Assembly: GCA_023419605.1 (NCBI GenBank)
Contig: JAEZXR010000061.1
Coordinates: forward strand, 62,001-126,000
Source: Bacillota bacterium
GTDB taxonomy: Bacteria > Bacillota > Clostridia > Acetivibrionales > JAEZXR01
Length of the DNA: 64,000 bases
Direction: 5' to 3'
This document shows, in pieces, positions 25,365-33,378 of the stretch (its first letter is position 1; every line of letters begins with the position of its first letter). Made by a program: the position numbers and the translations under genes. Under the pieces are notes generated by a model. It searched no databases. It worked only from the letters and a program-made list of their open reading frames with translations, and had not been told where the DNA came from.

Positions 25365-25461
25365 TGCAAGCAACATAGGGGCCAGGACAGCCCTACACGA
25401 TTGGTCTATAAACCCTTCGGAGTCACTCTTGCGAGTGATTCTGCGGGTTTCTTTATTATTT
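25365..25461 (+). promoter_or_regulatory. Structured leader with terminator-like hairpin before the GNAT gene
   Basis: TAGGGGC/GCCCTA forms a first stem (about 25376-25396). Then AAACCC-(TTCGG)-AGTCACTC-TTGC-GAGTGATT-(CTGC)-GGGTTT (25410-25450) forms a long hairpin followed by CTTTATTATTT, 15-25 nt before the gene's ribosome site. The arrangement looks like an attenuator. I do not recognise a known riboswitch class. Confidence 0.5.
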
Positions 25462-25475
25462 GGGGGAGTGATAGC

Positions 25476-25979
25476 ATGGAATTTATTATCCGACCAGTAA
25501 GGATTGAAGATGCGTCAGCTATTAATGAAATGAGGCGGATGGATGGCGTTAGGGAGAATACTCTTGGAATCTTTAGCGAAAGGGTTACAAGATCGGAGGA
25601 TTTTATTCGGGGGCTCACTGAAAATGAACACCTGCTTGTTGCGGAAGTGAAGGAGGCAGAAGTGAGAAAGGTTGTCGGGATGGTTGGGCTCCATGTCGGT
25701 AGGAATCCAAGACTACGGCATTCCGCATCCGTGGGAATCATGGTGCATACTGACTACCAGGGAAAGGGAATCGGAACCGCATTGCTCAAAAAAGTGATTG
25801 ATTTGGCGGATAACTGGCTGATGCTTGTAAGAGTTGAACTCACTGCTTTTGTGGAAAATGAAGGCGCGGTAAAACTATATCAATCGCTAGGGTTTCAGAT
25901 CGAAGGAACCAAGAAGTACGCTGCCATCCGCAACGGAAAATATGCGGATGAATACCTGATGGCACGGTATAAGATTTGA
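25476..25979 (+). CDS. GNAT-family N-acetyltransferase
   Basis: The 167-residue protein has the GNAT fold: FIIRPVRIEDASAINEM at the N-terminus, VGMVGLHVG (beta 4), and the acetyl-CoA pyrophosphate loop YQGKGIGTALLKKVIDLAD (motif A, near 95-112). VELTAFVENEGAVKLYQSLGFQIEG (two adjoining segments) is typical of RimI/amino-acid acetyltransferases. The substrate is unknown. I use the ATG at 25476, after a GGGGGAG ribosome site; upstream in-frame codons lie in a hairpin leader. Confidence 0.85.
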   Translation: MEFIIRPVRIEDASAINEMRRMDGVRENTLGIFSERVTRSEDFIRGLTENEHLLVAEVKEAEVRKVVGMVGLHVGRNPRLRHSASVGIMVHTDYQGKGIGTALLKKVIDLADNWLMLVRVELTAFVENEGAVKLYQSLGFQIEGTKKYAAIRNGKYADEYLMARYKI

Positions 25980-26058
25980 TTGAAATCGGCTATACCTGTG
26001 GTATAATATGGGTTATATCAGTGCCATACTTAACTTTATCATTTTAGGGGGTACACAG

Positions 26059-26673
26059 GTGCTTACGTTATACGTTACGCGACATGGGGAGACGGAATGG
26101 AACCTACAAAGACGCATGCAGGGATGGATGGATTCCGCACTCACACCAAAGGGGATCAGAGATGCAGCATCACTGGGTGAACGCCTAAAAGATGTGGAAT
26201 TGAAGGCGATTTATTCAAGTTCAAGCAAAAGAACGCTTCGCACTGCGGAATTGATCCGGGGAGATCGTGAGATTCTCATCATTTCTGACAATGATCTCAG
26301 GGAGATCCATTTAGGAGAGTGGGAAGGAAAGGTCGCATCAGAGATTGAAATCGAGGACGCCGAAGAATATAGAGCCTTCTGGAAGACTCCGCATCAATAT
26401 AAACCCAAGTCAGGGGAGAGTTTCTATGAGGTACATAACCGGGTAAAAGCTGCATTAGACAAAATTATCGCAGAAAATACGGATGGAAACGTTCTGATCG
26501 TGACTCACGCCGTTGTGGTGAAAATTATTATGTCTTATTTTAAAGGTCTTTCTCTTGAAACTTTATGGGAACCGCCTTTTGTACATGGAACCAGCCTATG
26601 TGTTATTGAGGGTGTCGACGGTGTGCCGGAGATTGTTCTGGAAGGGGATATTTCCCATTTGTCAGAGAATTAA
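26059..26673 (+). CDS. Histidine phosphatase family protein (phosphoglycerate-mutase-like)
   Basis: The 204-residue protein starts LTLYVTRHGETEWNLQRRMQ, where RHG carries the phosphorylated catalytic His (near residue 9). It ends the core with VLIVTHAVVVKIIM, the second catalytic His. YSSSSKRTLRTAE and IHLGEWEG complete the site. Such proteins are broad phosphatases, e.g. of the CobC/PhoE/GpmB type; the substrate is not evident. I choose the GTG at 26059, eight bases after GGGGG; an upstream ATG at 26008 would give an unusual hydrophobic extension. The HD gene follows 36 nt later. Confidence 0.87.
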   Translation: MLTLYVTRHGETEWNLQRRMQGWMDSALTPKGIRDAASLGERLKDVELKAIYSSSSKRTLRTAELIRGDREILIISDNDLREIHLGEWEGKVASEIEIEDAEEYRAFWKTPHQYKPKSGESFYEVHNRVKAALDKIIAENTDGNVLIVTHAVVVKIIMSYFKGLSLETLWEPPFVHGTSLCVIEGVDGVPEIVLEGDISHLSEN

Positions 26674-26709
26674 CGAGGATGAATGGAGCGTTAAAGGGAG
26701 GGCGAAAAA

Positions 26710-27204
26710 ATGACAGAGACTACAAGCAAGATCATTGAAAAGCTGATCCTGTATTTTGATGGAGATACGAGGAGGATCAACCATGCTCTTAAAGTATTCG
26801 GCTTTGCAGGAGCCATCGGGCAGCTTGAGGGGATGAAGGAAGAGGAGCTGCAGATACTGGAGGCAGCAGCGGTTCTCCATGATATCGGAATTAAGCAAAG
26901 TGAAACCAAGCACGGTTCCTCTGCGGCTCGTTATCAGGAAATGGAAGGTCCAGGGGTTGCTCGAGAACTGATAGCAGATTTAGGACTTGGTGACAGCATC
27001 ATGGAGAGAATATGCTACCTCATTGGAAACCATCATACCTACGGTAAGATTGATGGCCTGGATTTTCAGATTCTGGTAGAGGCTGATTTTCTCGTGAATA
27101 TTTTTGAAGATGCGATGGATAAGGAGCAAGTGAACAGTATTGTGCAGAAGTATTTCAAAACTTCAGCCGGAACCCGGTTTGCCGCCAGCATGTACAGGGG
27201 GTAA
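26710..27204 (+). CDS. HD-domain protein (small phosphohydrolase)
   Basis: The 164-residue protein shows the HD motif set: RINHALKVFGFAGAIG (first His), AAVLHDIG (HD pair near residue 58), KHGSSAARYQE and IGNHHTYG. AAAGGGAGGG lies 7-8 nt before the ATG. It is likely cotranscribed with the histidine phosphatase upstream and the flavin-binding protein downstream. The substrate is unknown. Confidence 0.82.
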   Translation: MTETTSKIIEKLILYFDGDTRRINHALKVFGFAGAIGQLEGMKEEELQILEAAAVLHDIGIKQSETKHGSSAARYQEMEGPGVARELIADLGLGDSIMERICYLIGNHHTYGKIDGLDFQILVEADFLVNIFEDAMDKEQVNSIVQKYFKTSAGTRFAASMYRG

Positions 27205-27256
27205 GCGGTAGATTTCGTTTGGAGAGTATATAAATATACAATTTGGAGGGACGATT

Positions 27257-27721
27257 ATGTTTAAGGAAATGCGCAGAAAAAATAGGGAACTATCAGAAGA
27301 GGAAGCTCGTGAGCTGCTAAAAGGCGGAGACTACGGTATATTATCAACTACCGGCGAAAATGGCTATGCCTACGGAATCCCCCTCAATTATGCCTGCGTA
27401 GAGAATGCAATATACTTTCATTGTGCTTTGGAGGGGGCTAAGCTGGATAACATTGCTTACAATAATAAGGTATCCTTTTGCGTAGTCGGGAAGACGGCTC
27501 CGCTTCCTGAGAAATTCAGTTATTCCTTTGAAAGCGTAGTTGCCTTCGGGGAAGCCCGGAAAGTAGAGGGAGAAGAGAAATATAAAGCATTGCTGGCACT
27601 GGTAGAGAAGTATTCCGGGGCCTATATGGAAAAGGGAAAAGACTACATTAATCACGATGCCCCAAAGACTGCGGTATTCAAAATAAGTATTGAGCATATT
27701 ACGGGAAAAGCACGAAGATAG
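27257..27721 (+). CDS. Pyridoxamine-5'-phosphate-oxidase-fold flavoprotein (NimA-like)
   Basis: The 154-residue protein starts MFKEMRRKNRELSEEEARELL. It then has GDYGILSTTGENGYAYGIPLNY and the conserved IYFHCALEGAKLDNI segment, typical of the FMN-binding split-barrel group that includes NimA nitroimidazole-resistance-like proteins. A flavin reductase or stress role is plausible but unproven; no resistance should be inferred. TTGGAGGG precedes the ATG. A very stable terminator closes the unit. Confidence 0.85.
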   Translation: MFKEMRRKNRELSEEEARELLKGGDYGILSTTGENGYAYGIPLNYACVENAIYFHCALEGAKLDNIAYNNKVSFCVVGKTAPLPEKFSYSFESVVAFGEARKVEGEEKYKALLALVEKYSGAYMEKGKDYINHDAPKTAVFKISIEHITGKARR

Positions 27722-27724
27722 TAA

Positions 27725-27760
27725 AGGGCGGCCGGGATTTTATCCCTGGCCGCCTTTTTA
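27725..27760 (+). terminator. Strong intrinsic terminator
   Basis: GGCGGCCGGGA pairs with TCCC-T-GGCCGCC, followed by T5. Confidence 0.92.
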
Positions 27761-27782
27761 ATGGCTAAATAAAACAGGCGTC

Positions 27783-27818
27783 GCGAAAAATACTACTATA
27801 ATAATTTTCCGCTGCACA
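27783..27818 (-). repeat. Core-less vestige of the fold-back family
   Basis: On the minus strand GTGCAGCGGAAAATTATTAT is followed directly by AGTAGTATTTTTCGCGA. These match the two arms of copies C and F (GTGCAGCGAAAAGATTA and GTTATCTTTTCGC) but the core between them is missing. Confidence 0.45.
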
Positions 27819-29252
27819 TTAGTCGGAATTTATAATATCGTAGTCTACTTCCGCATAATCCGGTGTAACAAGCTTTACAATATAAGCTTTCCCATTATCC
27901 AGAGCGGCGTTCGAAAGGGATATAATCTGAGCTCCGGTTCTGGAGGGTTCTCCGAGCAGTAAAACCTGATTGCCATGTACAATTGCTTTGCTGATAGAAT
28001 GGCTGTAGACCAGAAAACTCTTCTCACCCTCTTTTAGCTGTTTAGTATCTTCCTTAAATCCCAACATCCCTAAAAGCTCTGTTCGCATTTCTTCGTCCGC
28101 AGGGAGGGCAAAAAGCTTGTGAAAGCTCAAACATATCTGTTCCGGGACATAAGCCCACTTTTTTTGATAATTTTCCTTCCAATCCGGGTCATAAATGGGG
28201 CGCTGGTACTGCTTGTTTTGATAGAGGGTTGTTATGCTCAATTTTTTGCCTTTTTCCAATGCAGTTTTTATATCTGCAATTTTCATATCCGATTCAGAAG
28301 GAATCGGACGGCAGGTATCTGCTGTTACAGTTTTATCTTCCAAGGGGATAAAGTATTGAAGCTCTTTTTTTAGCTGCTGATTTTTTCTGAGGAGTTCTTC
28401 CAGATTTTCATCCTTTTCTTCAGGCTGGGCAGAGGTCATAACGGTGTTTTCCTTGATTTTTTCCATAAGATAAGCATATCGGATGACATTTCCATACAGG
28501 TAATCTACTTCATAGCCTTTAGGCGTGGCCAGTTGAAAAATAAAATCCTGGGTATCTATTTTGTCCGGTAAAACCTGGTCCTGGACCAATGAGATAATCT
28601 GAACACCAGCCTTTGTAGGTTCACCGGAAAGTACCAGCTGGTTATTATACCTTTTAATACTCTTGACCTTGTAGTTATAGACCAGAAAGTTAATATTCCG
28701 GTGAGCATCGACAGGTACACTTTTGTTAAGACCAAGATTACCTTCAAAATCAAACCGGGCACTTAGCCCCAGGGGGAAGATAAAAAGCCGGTGCCTGGCA
28801 TCAATGTTTTTAAAGCTGAGGTCTAGCCAGCCGCGGAAATAAAAGTCTTTCCATTGCGGGTCAAAAAGGGGCCTTTTATAATTTTCATCCTCGGATAAAA
28901 TTTGGAAGGGAATCTCTTTTCCCTTTTTGAGGGCATCCTGAAGCGGGTAAACTTTAAAGTTATAATTTTTTTCACCGGGCTTCCAGCCAAGTACTGTCCT
29001 AAATTCATTTTCAAAAAGAACGATGTTTGTATCGGGTAGAATAGAGGAGAGGACACCTTGTAACTGGCCGTTTTCTTTTTCAAGTTTCGATAGGGCTTCC
29101 GAATCTGTTGTAAGCATTGTCTGCAAATACACAGAACCCTGCCGAATAACAACGGTAATCAGTGCAGTCATAAATAGGGCAGCCATGCAAGTTAGGAGAA
29201 AAAAGCGGATTTTTTTAGGAGTTATAACAATAAATATATTTTTCACATCCAT
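27819..29252 (-). CDS. Membrane-anchored protein with an internal duplication, unknown
   Basis: The protein is 477 residues. A transmembrane helix lies near residues 15-38, followed by a short coiled-coil (SKLEKENGQLQGVLSSI). Two similar halves of about 190 residues follow. Each holds a segment like LKKGKEIPFQILSEDENYKR-PLFDPQWKD (first) or LEKGKKLSITTLYQNKQYQR-PIYDPDWKE (second), and each ends with a GEP(T/S)-AG(V/A)QIISL motif and a P-x4-VDY segment. A second coil (ENLEELLRKNQQLKKELQYF) separates them. The start is the ATG at 29252, next to a GTG at 29255; the ribosome site is weak. I do not recognise the family; an extracytoplasmic role is inferred. Confidence 0.7.
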   Translation of the reverse strand: MDVKNIFIVITPKKIRFFLLTCMAALFMTALITVVIRQGSVYLQTMLTTDSEALSKLEKENGQLQGVLSSILPDTNIVLFENEFRTVLGWKPGEKNYNFKVYPLQDALKKGKEIPFQILSEDENYKRPLFDPQWKDFYFRGWLDLSFKNIDARHRLFIFPLGLSARFDFEGNLGLNKSVPVDAHRNINFLVYNYKVKSIKRYNNQLVLSGEPTKAGVQIISLVQDQVLPDKIDTQDFIFQLATPKGYEVDYLYGNVIRYAYLMEKIKENTVMTSAQPEEKDENLEELLRKNQQLKKELQYFIPLEDKTVTADTCRPIPSESDMKIADIKTALEKGKKLSITTLYQNKQYQRPIYDPDWKENYQKKWAYVPEQICLSFHKLFALPADEEMRTELLGMLGFKEDTKQLKEGEKSFLVYSHSISKAIVHGNQVLLLGEPSRTGAQIISLSNAALDNGKAYIVKLVTPDYAEVDYDIINSD

Positions 29253-29473
29253 CACCCGGTTTATATTTATTCAAAGGATCGGTAATGTATACTCCGGACA
29301 GCAATAAGTTTACGAGGGGATGCAACAGAAACCTTACTAAACAGGCACATTAATAATCAAGGAAAATTCAGTGCCCATAGCGCATTAAAGGAAAAGCAGT
29401 AGAACTCTTTGTACGGTATATAAGATTAAAATGTGAGGTGAATATGGATGGTGCAAAGATGGGTAAAGGAAGA

Positions 29474-29507
29474 CAAAAAGCACCTGCTGACCTCAGCAAG
29501 TGCCTTT
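29474..29507 (-). terminator. Terminator of the yjfB-like gene
   Basis: On the minus strand GGCACTTGCTG-AGGT-CAGCAGGTGC is followed by TTTTTG. Confidence 0.82.
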
Positions 29508-29514
29508 CTGCCGG

Positions 29515-29712
29515 TTACAAACTCACATCGATGGTTCCACCGATATGGGGAGCAACGGACAATTCCATGGTTTTGGTTGTGGCAGCCTGCATGTCCTGCA
29601 GCATTACGCTCACAGACATGGCATCCTGGTTCATGGCTTTCTGTAAAGTTGCCATTCCGATAGCCTGCTGGAGACTATAAAGGTTTGCCTGCATGAGATT
29701 GTTGATTTCCAT
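29515..29712 (-). CDS. YjfB-family protein (putative motility-associated)
   Basis: The 65-residue protein MEINNLMQANLYSLQQAIGM... has the YjfB layout: a helical N-terminal half with QAIGMATLQKAMNQDA, then MLQDMQAA and a terminal HIGGTIDVSL. GAGGGAGG precedes the ATG. YjfB proteins are annotated as putative motility proteins, but the evidence for that role is thin. Confidence 0.75.
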   Translation of the reverse strand: MEINNLMQANLYSLQQAIGMATLQKAMNQDAMSVSVMLQDMQAATTKTMELSVAPHIGGTIDVSL

Positions 29713-29740
29713 GTAACAGCCTCCCTCATATATAGGATTC

Positions 29741-30415
29741 CTATATTATATCGTCGTTTGTCCGATATTTGTTCATAATGCGTTTGAAAATCTCTCCGCA
29801 GCTCGGCGGTGTATAGGTAATTGCATTTGCACCGGCCTCTATGGTCTCGCGTATGCTTTCCTCCGTGGGACCACCGGTTGCTATGATGGGAATTTCCGGG
29901 TGCTGGTCCCGTATTCTCTTAACGATATCTGCCGTTTTTGCGGCACCGGAGACATTGAGTATGGTGGCACCGGCATCCAGTCGCTTTGCGAAATCCGTTT
30001 TATCGGAGATAACAGTGACAACAATAGGGATATCAATTCTTTCCCGTAACCGGACAAGCGTCTCATTGGGAGTCGGTGCATTCACAACTACGCCGATGGC
30101 TCCCTGAAATTCGGCATCCATAGCCAGGTTTATCACACGCTTTCCGGTAGTCGTTCCACCTCCAACACCACAAAAAACCGGAATATCTGAAGCGCTGATA
30201 ATGGAATGGGTGATGATAGGTTGGGGCGTAAAAGGATATACGGCAATGACTGCATTAGCATTACAATTCTTAATGATTGCTACATCGGTGGTGAACACCA
30301 GGGATTTGATCAGTTTGCCGAAGATTCGGATTCCGCTGACTTCATTGATGACTTCCGGTAAAACAATCATATGTTTCCTTAAATTACCCTGAATTTCAGG
30401 TACAAATTTACTCAA
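29741..30415 (-). CDS. Predicted TIM-barrel protein of unknown specificity
   Basis: The 224-residue protein has a repeating beta/alpha pattern with GVGGGTTTGKRV, GVVVNAPTPNETL, ATILNVSGAAKT and a C-terminal IIATGGPTEESIRETIEAGA. The last resembles the phosphate-binding end of KDPG-aldolase-like or thiamine-phosphate-synthase-like barrels. No catalytic assignment is safe. Translation starts at a TTG at 30415, after AAAGGAG. It is followed, 28 nt downstream on the same strand, by the YjfB-family gene. Confidence 0.6.
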   Translation of the reverse strand: MSKFVPEIQGNLRKHMIVLPEVINEVSGIRIFGKLIKSLVFTTDVAIIKNCNANAVIAVYPFTPQPIITHSIISASDIPVFCGVGGGTTTGKRVINLAMDAEFQGAIGVVVNAPTPNETLVRLRERIDIPIVVTVISDKTDFAKRLDAGATILNVSGAAKTADIVKRIRDQHPEIPIIATGGPTEESIRETIEAGANAITYTPPSCGEIFKRIMNKYRTNDDII

Positions 30416-30551
30416 GATACTCGCTCCTTTATTGAAATATCTATATATAATTATTCGATTTAAAACATGAAAATATTAATACTGCAAATTCCGAATACTT
30501 GCAGCCTACCAGTAATATCCTTTTTATAGAACTCTTTATGAGGTATAAACT

Positions 30552-30878
30552 ATGGTATGGATTATATATGGCATCTGGTTTCTTATTGTTTCGTTTATAC
30601 CACTGGTTATAACGATTATTATATATTTTACATTCAAAAAATATTTATGGGTAGTTCCAGCTTCCGGTCTTCTGCTTGCCTTGATGCTGGTAATACGGGA
30701 TGTTGTGCGGTTTATGCCGCCGGGAGCTTTTGGAGATCGGTTTATATCGTATTTCACCGATCTCGTTGCTTTAAGCTTTTACGTGTTTTATTTGCCCATC
30801 GCTGTACTTGCCTGTGTCTATCCGTTTTTGTTTTATCTTGCGGGAGAGGCGGTGGCGCGGATGAATCATCATAAATAG
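30552..30878 (+). CDS. Small three-helix membrane protein, unknown
   Basis: The 108-residue protein MVWIIYGIWFLIVSFIPLVI... has three hydrophobic helices (about 4-28, 34-52 and 70-100) separated by a polar loop (RFMPPGAFGDRFISYF), and ends ARMNHHK. I do not recognise it. The ribosome site before the ATG is poor (ATGAGGTA further upstream), so the start is uncertain. It stands alone between the minus-strand TIM-barrel gene and repeat copy D. Confidence 0.55.
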   Translation: MVWIIYGIWFLIVSFIPLVITIIIYFTFKKYLWVVPASGLLLALMLVIRDVVRFMPPGAFGDRFISYFTDLVALSFYVFYLPIAVLACVYPFLFYLAGEAVARMNHHK

Positions 30879-30942
30879 TGCATCCGAAAGGGTTATGTTT
30901 CTTCAAAAGGAATGAATCAAGTGAACTTGCCAAATACTAATG

Positions 30943-31041
30943 GAGAGTGAAAATATAACTTCATCTTTTTTGCGGGCCCGCCATTGTCTCAGTGAAGGGT
31001 GTAGCAAAATTATAGATGAAGTTATATCTTCACCGACTCTA
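30943..31041 (+). repeat. Covarying fold-back element, copy D
   Basis: The arms AGTGAAAATATAACTTCATC and GATGAAGTTATATCTTCAC pair almost throughout. The core is T6 GCGGGCCC, weak apical stem CATT/AGTG, and GGGTGTAGCAAAATTATA. Copy G at 50.7 kb is its nearest relative. Confidence 0.88.
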
Positions 31042-31080
31042 AACAGAGAAGTAAAATAAAAGATGAAAGGAAGTATATAT

Positions 31081-31377
31081 ATGGATATCAGTATAAAAAA
31101 TCTGCTGCTGGCAGGGATTGGAGCCGTGAGCGTCACCTTTGAAAAAGGGATGGAGATGATCGATGACTTGGTAAAGAAGGGCGAGCTGACCATGAGCCAG
31201 GGAAAAGAGCTGACGGACGAGCTGAAAAGAAAAGCCACTGCGCAGATGACTCAAAAACCGGAAGAGCAGCCATTAACAGTGGATAAGCTAAAGGAAGTAC
31301 TTTCAACGTTGCAGTTGGTTACGAAGGATGAATTTGAAGCATTGAACGAGAGAATAAAAAGACTGGAAAGTAAATAA
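31081..31377 (+). CDS. Phasin-like helical protein
   Basis: The 98-residue protein MDISIKNLLLAGIGAVSVTF... has a short N-terminal hydrophobic stretch. Amphipathic helices with EKGMEMIDDLVKKGELTMSQ and GKELTDELKRK follow, then a C-terminal coiled coil (KDEFEALNERIKRLESK). This is the pattern of the phasin/PhaF-like proteins (sometimes called polyhydroxyalkanoate synthesis regulators) often found next to AarF/UbiB kinases, as here. No PHA genes are in the window, so a storage role is not supported. I use the ATG at 31081, after AAAGGAAG. Confidence 0.72.
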   Translation: MDISIKNLLLAGIGAVSVTFEKGMEMIDDLVKKGELTMSQGKELTDELKRKATAQMTQKPEEQPLTVDKLKEVLSTLQLVTKDEFEALNERIKRLESK

Positions 31378-31383
31378 GAAAAA

Positions 31384-31424
31384 AGGAAAGTAAGTGCAGC
31401 TGAGCGAAGTGCACTTACTTTCCT
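31384..31424. terminator. 14-bp hairpin between the phasin-like gene and aarF; U-run only on the minus strand
   Basis: AGGAAAGTAAGTGC pairs perfectly with GCACTTACTTTCCT. On the plus strand it is followed by ATAAAC, not a U-run. On the minus strand it is followed by TTTTTCTTATTT. As an intrinsic terminator it therefore works better for antisense transcription. Confidence 0.6.
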
Positions 31425-31451
31425 ATAAACGGAACGATATTTGAGGTGCAT

Positions 31452-33041
31452 ATGGAGATTACTACAGCGAAAAAAAGATTGAAGGAAATAACCTCGGTAT
31501 TTATAAAATATGGTATGCGGGATGGAATTCGGAATATAACCAATCCGTTACAGATACGGCTTGCTTTGGAAGAGCTGGGACCTACCTTTGTTAAAATCGG
31601 ACAAATTCTCTCAACACGACCGGATATAGTACCGGAGTCCTTTGTAAAGGAATTCCAAAAGCTGCAAGATAATGTGCTTTGTGAGGATTATGAGGTCATA
31701 AGAAATATCATTGAAACGAGTTTTAATAAACCATTGGAGGAGATTTACAAGGATTTTGACAGTGAGCCTATTGCTTGCGCTTCCATGGCAGTGGTGCATA
31801 AGGCCGTGTTGAAAACAGGAGAACAGGTGGTAGTGAAAATACAGCGGCCGAATATCCGGGAAATAATGAGTCAGGATATTGCCATACTGAAAAGATTGAG
31901 CGGTTTTGCCAAACTTACTCCTCAAGGAAATGTTTTTAACATGGAGGAAGTGGTTGAAGAACTGTGGAATGCGGTAAAACAAGAACTGGACTTTCTTAAC
32001 GAGGCAGCAAACATTGAAAAGTTCAGAGAAACCCAGCGGAATGTGAAATGCATTACCTGCCCAAAGGTTTATCATGAATATACCACCCTTAACATATTGG
32101 TGATAGAATACATAAAGGGAATTAAAATCGGAGATATCGCCCAACTGGAGCAAGAGGAATATGACATTGAGGACATAGCGAAAAAACTTACAAATAATTA
32201 CTTTAAACAAATCTTTGAGGATGGATTCTTCCACGCCGATCCTCATCCCGGGAACATTATGATTAAAAACGGACAAATTGCTTTCATCGATTTTGGAATG
32301 GTGGGAATCCTCAGTAAGTCGATCCGGGAGAAATTTATCAATTTTTTATTTGGCGCGGCTACCAGAAATATTGATGTCATGACATCTTCCCTCTTGAGAA
32401 TTGGGGTCAAAAAGGGAAAAATCGATACAAAAAGACTGCATTCCGACATTGAAAGTATTTACAATACTTATATTGATGCCAGTTTGGAGGACATTGAGCT
32501 TCCACAGTTCATGAATGATATTTTCACTACCTGTAAAAAAAATAACATTTCAATGCCACACGATATTACGATTATGCTTAAAGGGGTAATTACCCTGGAA
32601 GGTGTAGTGCTCAAGCTGGCTCCTGATTTAAATATCATGGAGATCGCCATACCCTTTGTCAAAAGCCTGATGATAAAGGAAAGGAACCTAGAGGGAGACC
32701 TGCTGGAGCAAATGGAGAATTTGTACATCCTGTCCAACTCAGCACTGAAAATTCCCGCCCGGTTTCTGGAGCTTATAAACAGTGTGATCGCAGGAAAGCT
32801 GAAAGTTCAAATAGAGCATACCAATCTGGACGCAAGTATAGGGGAACTGAATAAAATGGCTAACAGACTGACCTTTGGAGTGGTAGTGTCGGCATTGATC
32901 ATCGGTTCCTCTCTTGTTATTAAAGTGAATGCAGGTCCTGAAATCCTCGGAGTCTCGAGGATAGGACTCATCGGGTTTGTAGGCGCAGCGGTCCTTGGTA
33001 TGTGGCTGCTCATATCAATTATACGATCCGGAAAAATGTAA
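31452..33041 (+). CDS. AarF/ABC1/UbiB-family atypical kinase
   Basis: The 529-residue protein has the UbiB-family features: the KxGQ region (FVKIGQILSTRPDIVPE), an Ala-rich nucleotide loop (PIACASMAVVHKAVL), a catalytic Lys in VVVKIQRP, FFHADPHPGNIM and IAFIDFGMVG (metal-binding Asp). Two C-terminal transmembrane helices occupy about 470-525. UbiB homologues are ATPases linked to isoprenoid lipid or quinone metabolism; the clostridial role is unclear. The ATG at 31452 has TTGAGGTG directly upstream; a GTG at 31446 is in frame. Confidence 0.88.
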   Translation: MEITTAKKRLKEITSVFIKYGMRDGIRNITNPLQIRLALEELGPTFVKIGQILSTRPDIVPESFVKEFQKLQDNVLCEDYEVIRNIIETSFNKPLEEIYKDFDSEPIACASMAVVHKAVLKTGEQVVVKIQRPNIREIMSQDIAILKRLSGFAKLTPQGNVFNMEEVVEELWNAVKQELDFLNEAANIEKFRETQRNVKCITCPKVYHEYTTLNILVIEYIKGIKIGDIAQLEQEEYDIEDIAKKLTNNYFKQIFEDGFFHADPHPGNIMIKNGQIAFIDFGMVGILSKSIREKFINFLFGAATRNIDVMTSSLLRIGVKKGKIDTKRLHSDIESIYNTYIDASLEDIELPQFMNDIFTTCKKNNISMPHDITIMLKGVITLEGVVLKLAPDLNIMEIAIPFVKSLMIKERNLEGDLLEQMENLYILSNSALKIPARFLELINSVIAGKLKVQIEHTNLDASIGELNKMANRLTFGVVVSALIIGSSLVIKVNAGPEILGVSRIGLIGFVGAAVLGMWLLISIIRSGKM

Positions 33042-33064
33042 TGCCGTTATAACTTTTTTTCTGG

Positions 33065-33092
33065 TTTACTTTTTTCAGGTTTATGATATAAT
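33065..33092 (+). promoter_or_regulatory. Probable promoter of the hydrogenase-maturation cluster
   Basis: TTTACT (33065-33070), 16-bp spacer, perfect TATAAT (33087-33092), 35 bp before the TM1266-like gene. Confidence 0.5.
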
Positions 33093-33126
33093 GAAATATA
33101 TAGTTAAAAATTTAACGAGGTTGACT

Positions 33127-33378
33127 ATGGAGAAAGAAAACAGACTGGCTGTAGTAGGGATCGTCGTATTCAACCGTGAGGAATCCGCCAAAAAGGTAAA
33201 TGATATATTAAGCCTATACGGAAATTTAATTGTAGGAAGAATGGGAATTCCTTATAAGGAAAAAGGGGTTTCCATTATGTCAATTATTGTTGACGGAACC
33301 ATGGATGAAATTGGAGCTTTGACGGGGAAATTGGGTAACATACAGGGTGTCAAGGCGAAGGTTACAGTAACGTATTAG
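33127..33378 (+). CDS. TM1266-family hydrogenase-system regulator
   Basis: The 83-residue protein starts MEKENRLAVVGIVVFNREES, followed by GNLIVGRMGIPYKEKGVSI and a C-terminal KLGNIQGVKAKVTVTY. This ferredoxin-like, NikR-C/ACT-like small domain is the TM1266 family, usually located with hydEFG and annotated as iron-only hydrogenase system regulator; DNA binding is not established. GAGG lies 6 nt before the ATG at 33127. hydG, hydE, hydF follow on the same strand. Confidence 0.83.
   Translation: MEKENRLAVVGIVVFNREESAKKVNDILSLYGNLIVGRMGIPYKEKGVSIMSIIVDGTMDEIGALTGKLGNIQGVKAKVTVTY

Noticed and set aside
25340..25470. SRP 4.5S RNA or another standard small RNA
   Set aside because: The conserved SRP apical loop (GGAAG...GGAGCAG-type) is absent; kept only as an unclassified leader.
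27257..27721. Calling the NimA-like protein a nitroimidazole-resistance determinant
   Set aside because: The fold is shared by many flavin-binding proteins; no resistance-specific feature can be read from the sequence.
31611..32276. A 221-residue minus-strand open frame
   Set aside because: Antisense to the aarF kinase gene; the plus-strand frame holds all family motifs.
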